DNA of 38,319 bases from an uncultured Caulobacteraceae bacterium (GTDB lineage: Bacteria > Pseudomonadota > Alphaproteobacteria > Caulobacterales > Caulobacteraceae). Both the position numbers and the translations under genes were made by a program. The notes beneath the pieces were generated by a model. The model was given only the letters and a program-made list of their open reading frames with translations. It did no database searches and was not told where the DNA came from. This document shows positions 16,933 to 23,637 of the stretch, one piece after another. How positions within the stretch are numbered: the stretch's first letter is position 1; each line of letters starts with the position of its first letter. The stretch covers positions 1-38,319 of the forward strand of contig CAIXWN010000089.1 of the NCBI GenBank assembly GCA_903923135.1, written 5' to 3'.

Positions 16933-17898
16933 TCAGTACCTTACGTAGACGTCTTTTTCGAGGGTGGAGAGGTCGGGGCGGTTGGCGGCCATGCCGGCCG
17001 AAACCGCGTCCTCGACCTCGGCGAGCACTTCCTGTTCGATGGCGTCCAGATCGGCGTGGTCGAGCAGGGCCGCCTCGGTCACCCCGGCGCGGAACCGCGG
17101 CAGGGGATCGTTGGCGCGGGCCCGGGCCACCTCCTCCGGGAGGCGATAGGCCTGAGGGTCACCGACGAAGTGGCCGGTGAAGCGCGAGCAGACGATCTCC
17201 AGAGCGTAGGGGCCCTCGTCGGCGCGGCCGCGCTCCAGCGCCCGGCCCATGGCCTCGCGCACGGCGAAGAAGTCCGAACCGTCGACCACCTCGGCGGGCA
17301 TGCCGAAGCTGCGGGCGCGTTCGGCGATCGAGGGGCCGCCCACCGCATAGCTGGCGGCGGTGTGTTCGCCATAGCCGTTGTTCTCGAAAATGAAGATGGC
17401 CGGAACCTTCAGCACCACGGCCATGTTGAGGGCCTCGAACGTCGTCCCCTGGTTCGAGGCGCCGTCGCCGCTGAAAGCCACGGCGACCTTGCCGGTCTTC
17501 TTGAGTTTCTGCGTCAGAGCCGCGCCCACGGCGATCGGCGGCGAGCCGCCGACGATGGCGTTGGCGCCCAGCATGCCCTTGGACATGTCGGCGATGTGCA
17601 TGGAGCCGCCCTTGCCGCCGCACAGGCCGCCCTGCTTGCCCATGATCTCCAGCATCATGCCGTGCACGTCGCAGCCCTTGGCGATGCAGTGGCCGTGACC
17701 GCGGTGGGTCGAGCCGATGTAGTCCTCGTTGGACAGGTCGAAACAGACGCCGACGCCCGAGGCCTCCTGGCCAAGATAGACGTGCGCGAAGCCCGGGATA
17801 TTGCCCTGGGCGAACTCCTTAACCACCCGCTCCTCGAAGGTGCGGATGGTGAACATGCTGCGGTAGGCCCGTTTGAGGTCGTCTCGGCTCAACTGCAT
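16933..17898 (-). CDS. 2-oxoacid dehydrogenase E1 component, alpha subunit (acetoin dehydrogenase-like)
   Basis: A 321-residue ThDP-binding subunit. The cofactor motif G-D-G begins at about residue 144 (SGDGASNQGTTFEALN) and closes with the E-N-N at 172-174. HRGHGH at 65-70 and GGKGGSMH near 94-101 are the usual active-site loops of E1-alpha subunits. Length fits AcoA/PdhA-type proteins. It forms an obvious pair with the following beta subunit (1-base gap) and lies 27 bases after an SDR gene. Branched-chain, pyruvate and acetoin substrates cannot be separated by eye, and the catabolic neighbourhood suggests a dedicated substrate. Confidence 0.93.
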   Translation of the reverse strand: MQLSRDDLKRAYRSMFTIRTFEERVVKEFAQGNIPGFAHVYLGQEASGVGVCFDLSNEDYIGSTHRGHGHCIAKGCDVHGMMLEIMGKQGGLCGGKGGSMHIADMSKGMLGANAIVGGSPPIAVGAALTQKLKKTGKVAVAFSGDGASNQGTTFEALNMAVVLKVPAIFIFENNGYGEHTAASYAVGGPSIAERARSFGMPAEVVDGSDFFAVREAMGRALERGRADEGPYALEIVCSRFTGHFVGDPQAYRLPEEVARARANDPLPRFRAGVTEAALLDHADLDAIEQEVLAEVEDAVSAGMAANRPDLSTLEKDVYVRY

Positions 17899-17925
17899 GG
17901 AAATGGGCTCCTTTGGCTGGGGGCT

Positions 17926-18693
17926 TCAGTCGGCGCCGCGGCCGCCGTCGACGGTCAGTTCTATACCGGTGACATGAGCGGAATCGTCGCTGAGCAGAAA
18001 GAGGATAGCGTCGGCCATATACCGTGGCAGGCCGATGATCCGAAGCGGCGTGTCTGCGGCGAAAGCGTCGGACAGGGCCTGATCGTCGCCGAACTGGCTG
18101 GTGATCATCGGAGTCCAGATCACCCCGGGGTGCAGCGAATTGACGCGGACCGGGGGGGTGAGGGTGGCGCCCTCGATGGCGGCGGTCTTGGTCAGGCCGG
18201 TCACGGCCCCCTTGGTGGCGCAATAGGCCGTGGCGTTGGGAAATCCGACCTGCCCCATCAGGGAGGACACCATGACGATGGCGCCCCGGCGGCCGGTCCT
18301 CGCGATCGCCTCGAAGCCCAGTTTCACGCCGAGGAAGGCGCCCTGGACGTTGATGTCGAAGATGCCCTGGAAATCGGCTTCGCTCGTCTCGGCCAGGGGT
18401 TTGACGAAAAAGGCGCCGGCATTGTTGACCACGCCATAGACGCCGCCAAGGTCGGCTTCGGTACGGGCCACGACCGTCCGCCAGTCGGCCTCGCTGGCGA
18501 TATCGTGCCGTGTGAAGATCGCCTCGCCGCCCTCGGCGCGGATCTCGGCGACAACCGCCGCGCCGTCGGCGAGATCGCGGCCGGTGCAGGACACCTTTGC
18601 CCCCTCGCGGGCCAGCAGTCGCGCCGTTTCCCGGCCGATGCCCTTGGTGGCGCCGGTGACGATGACCACCCGTCCCTGCAGCCGCCCGCTCAT
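17926..18693 (-). CDS. short-chain dehydrogenase/reductase
   Basis: A 255-residue classical SDR. The cofactor motif T-G-A-T-K-G-I-G is at 13-20, N-N-A-G at 90-93, and the catalytic Ser144, Tyr157 and Lys161 are all in place (SSLMGQVGF then AYCATK). Arg39 after the second strand (CTGRD) suggests NADP preference. Oxidises or reduces an alcohol/ketone of unknown identity. Its ATG overlaps the stop of the upstream degenerate SDR gene (ATGA), so the two proteins are made together, which hints at a heteromer. Followed 27 bases later by E1-alpha. Confidence 0.93.
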   Translation of the reverse strand: MSGRLQGRVVIVTGATKGIGRETARLLAREGAKVSCTGRDLADGAAVVAEIRAEGGEAIFTRHDIASEADWRTVVARTEADLGGVYGVVNNAGAFFVKPLAETSEADFQGIFDINVQGAFLGVKLGFEAIARTGRRGAIVMVSSLMGQVGFPNATAYCATKGAVTGLTKTAAIEGATLTPPVRVNSLHPGVIWTPMITSQFGDDQALSDAFAADTPLRIIGLPRYMADAILFLLSDDSAHVTGIELTVDGGRGAD

Positions 18694-19268
18694 CGGGCCA
18701 TCCGTCCGCCGTCGACCACCAGATCGGCGCCGGTCATGAAGTGTGCGCGGTCCGAGGCGACGAAGGCGACGCTGGCGGCCACGTCGGCGGGCGTGCAGGG
18801 GGGGCCAAGGGGCGTTTCGCCCGCCCCCGGCAGGACCATGTTCACGCGGATGCCTTCCGGGCCCAGTTCGAGGGCCGCGGACCTGGCCAGCAGGCGCAGC
18901 CCCTGTTGAAGGGCGTCGTAGGCGCGGTGATCGGCCGAGGCCGGGGCGACGAAGACCACCGATCCGCCCCGACCGGTCAGCCGCATGGCCGCCGCGCCGC
19001 GTTGAAGGGCGAGAAAGGCGGCCTTCAGTTCGCCGCCCAGGGCGGCGGAGAAGGCCGGGGCCGGCGTGGCGGCGATAGGCGTCGGGCCGCCGTCGCGGGC
19101 GATGAAGACGAGAACGTCAAGCGGCCCGGCCGTGTCATCGAAGGATCGGGAAACCTCGACGCCTTCAGCGAACAGAGCCCCGGCAACGGCGTTGGCGAGG
19201 CCCGCGTGGGAGCCAACTACGACCGCGCGGCGGGCGACCGGCAGGGAGGTGTCAGCATCATCCTCCAT
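18690..19268 (-). CDS. degenerate short-chain dehydrogenase-like protein
   Basis: From the ATG at 19268 this gives 192 residues; the frame runs upstream to 19370 but only the shorter form looks SDR-like. The C-terminal half is clearly SDR (ALELGPEGIRVNMVLPGAG and ADLVVDGGRM). The key positions, however, are altered: the glycine motif reads G-S-H-A-G-L-A (19-25) instead of GxxxGxG, the N-N-A-G position is A-R-D-G, the catalytic Ser position falls in VAPAS, and Tyr117 is followed four residues later by Gln121 instead of Lys. It is also shorter than the usual 245-260. First gene of the eight-gene minus-strand unit. Probably a non-catalytic partner of the adjacent SDR, or an enzyme with changed chemistry. 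Confidence 0.75.
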   Translation of the reverse strand: MEDDADTSLPVARRAVVVGSHAGLANAVAGALFAEGVEVSRSFDDTAGPLDVLVFIARDGGPTPIAATPAPAFSAALGGELKAAFLALQRGAAAMRLTGRGGSVVFVAPASADHRAYDALQQGLRLLARSAALELGPEGIRVNMVLPGAGETPLGPPCTPADVAASVAFVASDRAHFMTGADLVVDGGRMAR

Positions 19269-19295
19269 GATCAGCCGGCTCTCCCTCATCCCGCG

Positions 19296-19317
19296 ACGAG
19301 GCGATTGTACGCCTCGT
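19296..19317. promoter_or_regulatory. candidate operator in front of the eight-gene catabolic unit
   Basis: ACGAGGCG (19296-19303) and its exact complement CGCCTCGT (19310-19317) are separated by ATTGTA. The 22-base dyad lies 27 bases upstream of the ATG at 19268 and downstream of the putative -35 element at 19365-19370, a typical place for a TetR-type repressor. Which of the two TetR proteins, if either, binds it is unknown. Confidence 0.45.
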
Positions 19318-19354
19318 TCTGTCGATTGTCTGGCGGCGGCAGTGATCGGTTTCC

Positions 19355-19381
19355 GGCTCAGAAAAGTCAAGCGTGCCGGTT
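19355..19381 (-). promoter_or_regulatory. shared promoter element upstream of the catabolic unit
   Basis: On the minus strand this reads AACCGG, five bases, then CTTGACTTTTC and TGAGCC. It contains a -35-like TTGACT (complement of 19365-19370) about 97 bases upstream of the first gene. Nearly the same block stands before the TonB receptor gene at 21939-21967, which points to joint control. No convincing -10 box was seen at standard spacing. Confidence 0.5.
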
Positions 19382-19413
19382 AAAGTCGATTGCGGTTGTT
19401 TTTAGTTCGGGCT

Positions 19414-19439
19414 GTCCCTCCCCCGCCCGGGGGAGGGAC
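19414..19439 (-). terminator. strong hairpin after the TonB receptor gene
   Basis: Perfect 11-base arms (GTCCCTCCCCC at 19414-19424 and its complement at 19429-19439) with a GCCC loop, starting 16 bases after the receptor stop codon. On the minus strand it is followed by AGCCCGAACTAAAAACAACC, which has no T run, so it may act as an mRNA 3' stabiliser or a factor-assisted terminator rather than a classic intrinsic one. Confidence 0.55.
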
Positions 19440-19455
19440 GCCGGTCATCAGTCGG

Positions 19456-21870
19456 TCAGAACTTGACCTGCAGTTCGCCGACCACGGTGCGCGGGTCGCC
19501 CCAACCGTGGAAGAACACGCTGGCCAGGGTGTTCGAGTAGTAGACCTGGTTGGTGAGGTTCTTGGCCGAGACCACGAACTTGTAGTGACTCCAGGCGTAG
19601 CTGACCGACATGTCCAGCAGGCCGAAGGACGGTTGGTAGTCCGGTTGGCCGGCGAGGTAGCCGAAGATGTACTTGTCTGACCATTTGTAGCCGATGTTGA
19701 TGTCTACCGTGCCCGGGCCGACCTGACGCACATAGTCGCCGCGCAGGGTGAAGTTCCACTCCGGCACCCGTTCGAGGGAGGTTCCGGTCAGGTCTTCCAC
19801 GGAGCCGGGGGCGCCGGCCTGGTTGCCGGGGCCGATGGCGGATTCCACGCCGGGCACCTTGCCGTTGGTGACGCGAGCGGTCTCGTATCCGCCGACGCCG
19901 CTGAGCGTGAACCCGCGGATCTGTTCGGGACGATAGACCAGTTCGGCCTCGACGCCCTTGATCTCCACCTTGGGAATGTTGACCACATAGGTGTTGGTGC
20001 CCGGCCCGAACCCGGGGGTGATCACCACCTGTCCGGCCTGGTGGTTGGAGTCCTCGGTAATGAAGGCCGACAGGTTCAGGGTCACCTGATCGTTGAAGAA
20101 GGTGTTCTTCGAGCCGATTTCATAGGAGGTGTCGGTCTCGGGGTTGAAGGTTGAATAGTTCGCCTTCGGATTGGCCGGATCGTAGTTGTTCTGGCCGGGA
20201 ACCTGTTCGGACAGGGTGCTTCGGGGCGACAGGCCACCCGAACGGAAGCCGATCGAGCGGTCGAAGTAGACCAGGTTGTTGTCGGTCAACTTGTAGTCGA
20301 CGGTGAACTTGCTGACCACCTTGCTGGCCGACTTCTGGCCGGTGAACGGCGCCACGATCGGCACGCCGGGTTGCGGGATCGGACCCTCTCCCGGAGCGTA
20401 GATCAGGTTGTAGGCCTGGTGGAACGACGTGCTCTCGTCGATGTAGCGGAAGCCGCCGCTGATATGCAGCCGGTCGGTCACGTTGAAGATCAGGTTGCCG
20501 AACACCGCCTTCGACTCGGTGACGTCGCCGGAAATCTGATTGACGAACGGCGCGGTGGCCGGCACGCCGGGCACGCCGGTGCGGGTGAGCTGGACCGCCG
20601 AGATGTCGTCGTGGAAGTAGTAGAAACCCACCAGCGCCTTGGCGCGGCTGCCGAAGTCGTGGTTGATGCGCAGCTCTTCGGAGAACTGGTCATACTTCTG
20701 CGGCCGAGAGGTGTGCAGGAAGCCGAGGAAGGGGTTGGCCAGCACGTTGCAGGTATGGCCTCCCAGTTGCGAGACGCCGCAGCCGCCGTCGAAATCCTGC
20801 TCGGTGTTGTCGTTTTCCTTCATGAAGGCCGTGGTCGAACTGATCTGGCCGATCGGCGAGTCGTAGTTCAGATTGAGGCTGTAGATCTGCGAGGTGAGCA
20901 GATTGCGGTCGCCATAGTCGTTGGCCACCTGCCACGGTCCGAGCGGAACCGTGACGCCAGGGATATAGGCGGAGCCATACTGATTGTATGAAACCAGAGG
21001 CGCCATCGGATTGCCAGTCAGCGCGACCAGCAGATAGGGGCCGAAGATCTTGGCGTCGAGGGTGTCGCCCTGCGAAACCGGCGTGCCCTGGCCATTCTGG
21101 TGGGTCAGGGTGAGGCCGAAGTTGGCTTCCAGCTTGGGGGTGATGTTCCAGTCAAACTGAAGGTTGCCGGTGGTCAGCTCGTTGCGGCCGTACGCCGTGT
21201 CGCCGGTGTAGATGTTATTGAGGAAACCGTCCCGCTGCTGGTGCGACGCCGAGATCTTCAGGCCGGCGTTTTGGCCGACCGGGGCGTTGAGGACGATCTT
21301 CTCGATGTTTTCGTTATAGCTGCCGTAACCCACGTCCAAGTCGATTCCCCAGTGACGCGTGGGCTTGGTGCGGTGGATGTTGATGACGCCGCCGATGGAG
21401 TTGCGCCCGTAGAAGATCCCCGACGGACCCCGGTCGACTTCCAGGGCGCCGACGTCGGAGGGATCGACCAGCTGGCCGAAGTTGGTGCCGATGACCACGT
21501 CGTCGATGATCAGTTCAACGGCGGGGTTCTGGCCCTTTTCCACGTCCGAATAGCCCAGGCCGCGCACATAGATCGCCGAGGTGCCGGGTCCGGCGCCGGT
21601 CCGGCCGATTTCGACGTTCGGGGCGAAGCCACTGAGGTCTTCCAGCGTGCGGGGCTTGAGGGTGTCGAGCTGCTTGGCGTTCACCGCGGTGATCGCCGAC
21701 GGCACGTCCTGAAGCTTTTCCGACACGCGGCGGGCGGTGACGATGACCTCCTCGACCTTGTTGCTGGCGTTGGCGTCGGCGGCCGCCGTGGCGGCGAACG
21801 CCGGAAAGGCCGCGGAGACCGCGAGGGCCGTTCCGCCGAGCAGGACGAGGCGCAGGTGTGGTGACGACAT
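19456..21870 (-). CDS. TonB-dependent outer-membrane receptor
   Basis: An 804-residue receptor. It has a signal peptide (LVLLGGTALAVSAAFPAFAA), a TonB box EVIVTA at about 41-46, a plug domain (QDVPSAITAVNAKQL, IYVRGLGYSDVEKG, VDRGPSGIFYGRNSIGGVINI) and a long beta barrel ending in the aromatic terminal Phe (GELQVKF). Start is ATG 21870, preceded by GGGAGGGA; an upstream in-frame extension to 21945 lacks these features. Receptors of this branch, common in Caulobacterales and sphingomonads, import many ligands other than iron, and its place beside the catabolic unit suggests uptake of the island's substrate. Transcribed from its own promoter, with an element like that of the unit downstream. 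Confidence 0.95.
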   Translation of the reverse strand: MSSPHLRLVLLGGTALAVSAAFPAFAATAAADANASNKVEEVIVTARRVSEKLQDVPSAITAVNAKQLDTLKPRTLEDLSGFAPNVEIGRTGAGPGTSAIYVRGLGYSDVEKGQNPAVELIIDDVVIGTNFGQLVDPSDVGALEVDRGPSGIFYGRNSIGGVINIHRTKPTRHWGIDLDVGYGSYNENIEKIVLNAPVGQNAGLKISASHQQRDGFLNNIYTGDTAYGRNELTTGNLQFDWNITPKLEANFGLTLTHQNGQGTPVSQGDTLDAKIFGPYLLVALTGNPMAPLVSYNQYGSAYIPGVTVPLGPWQVANDYGDRNLLTSQIYSLNLNYDSPIGQISSTTAFMKENDNTEQDFDGGCGVSQLGGHTCNVLANPFLGFLHTSRPQKYDQFSEELRINHDFGSRAKALVGFYYFHDDISAVQLTRTGVPGVPATAPFVNQISGDVTESKAVFGNLIFNVTDRLHISGGFRYIDESTSFHQAYNLIYAPGEGPIPQPGVPIVAPFTGQKSASKVVSKFTVDYKLTDNNLVYFDRSIGFRSGGLSPRSTLSEQVPGQNNYDPANPKANYSTFNPETDTSYEIGSKNTFFNDQVTLNLSAFITEDSNHQAGQVVITPGFGPGTNTYVVNIPKVEIKGVEAELVYRPEQIRGFTLSGVGGYETARVTNGKVPGVESAIGPGNQAGAPGSVEDLTGTSLERVPEWNFTLRGDYVRQVGPGTVDINIGYKWSDKYIFGYLAGQPDYQPSFGLLDMSVSYAWSHYKFVVSAKNLTNQVYYSNTLASVFFHGWGDPRTVVGELQVKF

Positions 21871-21938
21871 CAGGGTGTTCCCTCCCAAGGATGAGCCCGC
21901 GTTTGAGGCGCGGGACGTTTCGGCGGCGAACTTGGCGG

Positions 21939-21967
21939 GGCTCAAAGAAAAGTCAAGGCTGACGGTT
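21939..21967 (-). promoter_or_regulatory. shared promoter element upstream of the TonB receptor
   Basis: On the minus strand this reads AAACCGTCAG, then CCTTGACTTTTC, TT and TGAGCC, matching the block at 19355-19381 except for a two-base insertion and a few changes. The -35-like TTGACT (complement of 21951-21956) is about 81 bases upstream of the receptor ATG. Confidence 0.5.
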
Positions 21968-22337
21968 TAGCGTGGGGCGCGGCCGATTGACCAAATACGC
22001 ACTTTCCCAACAGGGTCGCCATCGGGCCGCGATTCCGCCCCCGAGGCTTCCGCATTTCCTGTCGCTGACCCGGCGAAAACCTGCCCGGTTCCCGCGGCGG
22101 CGGCGGCCGGGCTTGACCGCAGAGTCAGCCGGCTCGGTGGAAATGCACAAAAGTGTCAGGGCTCTAAGGGATATCAATCCGCCCCGCCGCCCGGCCGCGC
22201 CTGGCGGCGGGGCAGCCTCGGGGCCGGTGCTGTTTCCGGGTCTTCGCTCAATGCGCTTAACCTTGGCCGGGCGTCCCCATGGAATTCCAGCAAAATGTTT
22301 AGGACCGTCTGCGCCACGAATGGCGCGATCGGGATTT

Positions 22338-22355
22338 CCGGCATGTCCATGCCGG
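22338..22355. repeat. interrupted palindrome CCGGCATG-TC-CATGCCGG
   Basis: Perfect 8-base arms with a 2-base centre. The inner GTCCATG (22345-22351) also pairs with CATGGAC at 22373-22379, so the segment could alternate between two small hairpins, or be a protein-binding site. No gene starts within 400 bases, so its role is open. Confidence 0.5.
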
Positions 22356-22387
22356 TTTTGGCCTGGGTGTGACATGGACACCACGCT

Positions 22388-22411
22388 CCGGCCCTCGGCG
22401 CCGAGGGCCGG
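22388..22411. repeat. perfect 24-base palindrome
   Basis: Self-complementary without any central spacer; half-site CCGGCCCTCGGC (22388-22399). It sits 36 bases beyond the stop of the possible minus-strand small gene at 22424-22630 if that is read toward lower coordinates, so it may be a GC-rich termination hairpin lacking a T run. Alternatively it is a binding site in the region between the receptor and the SDR-P450 unit. Confidence 0.6.
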
Positions 22412-22423
22412 CGGCATTGAGGC

Positions 22424-22630
22424 CTAGGAGCGCCGGGGGGCCTGGGAGACGATCTCGTGTGGACGGCCGATTCCGGCGATCACGTCGCCCCGCCCGCCCA
22501 GCGACATGTCGCCGCCGCAGACGGCGTCGCCGACCTTGCCGCCAATAACCGACGACGTCCTCTTGGCGTCGCGCCGGCGGATGCTGGCGTCTCGCGTGAA
22601 GCCGCGGCAGCCCTTCGAACGGATCGACAT
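22424..22630 (-). CDS. possible small hypothetical protein (68 residues)
   Basis: The frame from ATG 22630 to TAG 22424 has strongly GC-rich third positions (almost all G or C), like real genes here and unlike the flanking frames. It contains a glycine-rich core, IGGKVGDAVCGGDMSLGGRGDVIAGIGRP, faintly reminiscent of PAAR-type repeats, but too little to assign. There is no good ribosome-binding site, and an in-frame TAG lies 9 codons upstream of the ATG. It could be a small gene, a decayed gene fragment, or chance. Confidence 0.3.
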   Translation of the reverse strand: MSIRSKGCRGFTRDASIRRRDAKRTSSVIGGKVGDAVCGGDMSLGGRGDVIAGIGRPHEIVSQAPRRS

Positions 22631-22718
22631 GCCATCGGCGACGCCGGCGGGCAGAGACTATTGGGAGCACACGTAAGTGACACTAACGGGTCGGTACACG
22701 GGGTTCGTAAAAAAGCGC

Positions 22719-22735
22719 GCTTGTCGGTTTCAAGC
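22719..22735 (+). promoter_or_regulatory. promoter/operator element upstream of the SDR-P450 unit
   Basis: GCTTG (22719-22723) and CAAGC (22731-22735) form a small dyad around TCGGTTT. The 12-mer GCTTGTCGGTTT (22719-22730) recurs exactly, in the same orientation relative to the gene, upstream of the SDR at 33805-34566 (complement of 34603-34614). It includes a -35-like TTGTCG. Confidence 0.4.
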
Positions 22736-22830
22736 ATGATGGTTGTTTCTTCGTTCGGCCGTGGTCTATGGTCGAGCATGGGAAAGGCCGGCGGCGAGGC
22801 CGGCCATCAAGGCGACAGGGAGTTGAGGGG

Positions 22831-23610
22831 ATGTCTGAGGGCGGGCGTTTCACCGGCAAGGTTGTGCTGATCTCCGGCGGCGCCAGCGGCATTGGCGCGG
22901 CGGCGGCGGCGCTGTTCGTCGCCGAAGGCGCCAGGGTGGTGCTGGGCGACCTGCAGATTGAAAAGGGCGCCGCTCTTGCGGCGAGTCTGGGTGAGCGGGC
23001 TCTGTTCGTCAGCCTCGATGTGACCAGCGAAGCCAGTTGGCGCGCCGCTGTGGCTCAATCCCAGGCGAAATTCGGCCCCCTGACCACGGTGGTCAATTCG
23101 GCGGGCATTTCGGTTCCGGCCAGCATCGAGGACGAGACCCTGGAGGGTTTTCGCCGCACCCTGTCGATCAATCTCGACGGCACGTTCCTGGGCTGCAAGG
23201 TCGCCGTGGAGGCTCTAAAATCCGGCAAGGGCGGCGCGATCGTCAACATCGCCTCGACCCTGGGCGCCCGCAGCGGCGCGATCTTTCCGGCCTATTCGGC
23301 GTCCAAGGGCGGCGTGCGGCTGCTGACGCGTTCGGTGGCGCTGCATTGCGCGGCCCGGGGCTATGACATCAGGGTCAACGCCATCCTGCCAGGCGCCATT
23401 CACACCGAAATGGTCGAGGGCTATATCGCTGCTGGCCAGGCGGCCGGAGCGACCCGGGAGCAGGTCATCGAGGGTTTCGCCTCGGGCCATCCGCTCAAGC
23501 GGCTCGGGCGTCCGCAGGAAGCGGCGGCGGCGATCCTGTTTCTGGCCTCGGATGAGGCGGCGTTCATCACCGGCGCGGACCTGCCGGTCGACGGCGGATT
23601 TCTCGCTTGA
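22831..23610 (+). CDS. short-chain dehydrogenase/reductase, NAD-type
   Basis: A 259-residue classical SDR: G-G-A-S-G-I-G at 16-22, N-S-A-G at 89-92, catalytic Ser142, Tyr155 and Lys159 (FPAYSASKGG). Asp40 at the end of the second strand (VVLGD) predicts NAD+ rather than NADP+, the usual choice for oxidising an alcohol. Start is ATG 22831 with AGGGAG 8 bases upstream; the frame is open to 22768 but non-conserved. First gene of the plus-strand catabolic series, 27 bases before the P450 gene, suggesting the two act in sequence: hydroxylation by the P450, then oxidation of the new alcohol. Confidence 0.93.
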   Translation: MSEGGRFTGKVVLISGGASGIGAAAAALFVAEGARVVLGDLQIEKGAALAASLGERALFVSLDVTSEASWRAAVAQSQAKFGPLTTVVNSAGISVPASIEDETLEGFRRTLSINLDGTFLGCKVAVEALKSGKGGAIVNIASTLGARSGAIFPAYSASKGGVRLLTRSVALHCAARGYDIRVNAILPGAIHTEMVEGYIAAGQAAGATREQVIEGFASGHPLKRLGRPQEAAAAILFLASDEAAFITGADLPVDGGFLA

Positions 23611-23637
23611 ACTTCAGACAAGGTAAGGAGCGAACCC

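Larger units (their letters stand above)
21968..22718. other. long intergenic region between divergent catabolic units
   Basis: About 960 bases separate the receptor ATG (21870) from the SDR ATG (22831), much more than any other gap here. Besides the receptor promoter element, it holds two palindromes (22338-22355 and 22388-22411), one possible small minus-strand gene (22424-22630), and the element at 22719-22735. Several longer open frames cross 21950-22430 on both strands, but their composition (Pro/Arg-rich, no family features) looks non-coding. No tRNA, insertion element or recognisable pseudogene was seen. Confidence 0.6.

Noticed and set aside
16924-18909. 661-codon plus-strand frame opposite E1-alpha and the SDR genes
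   Set aside because: Spans three real minus-strand genes; composition typical of a shadow frame.
21953-22427. Overlapping frames on both strands in the receptor-SDR gap
   Set aside because: Both look like unbiased translation of GC-rich noncoding DNA, without a good start site or recognisable segments.
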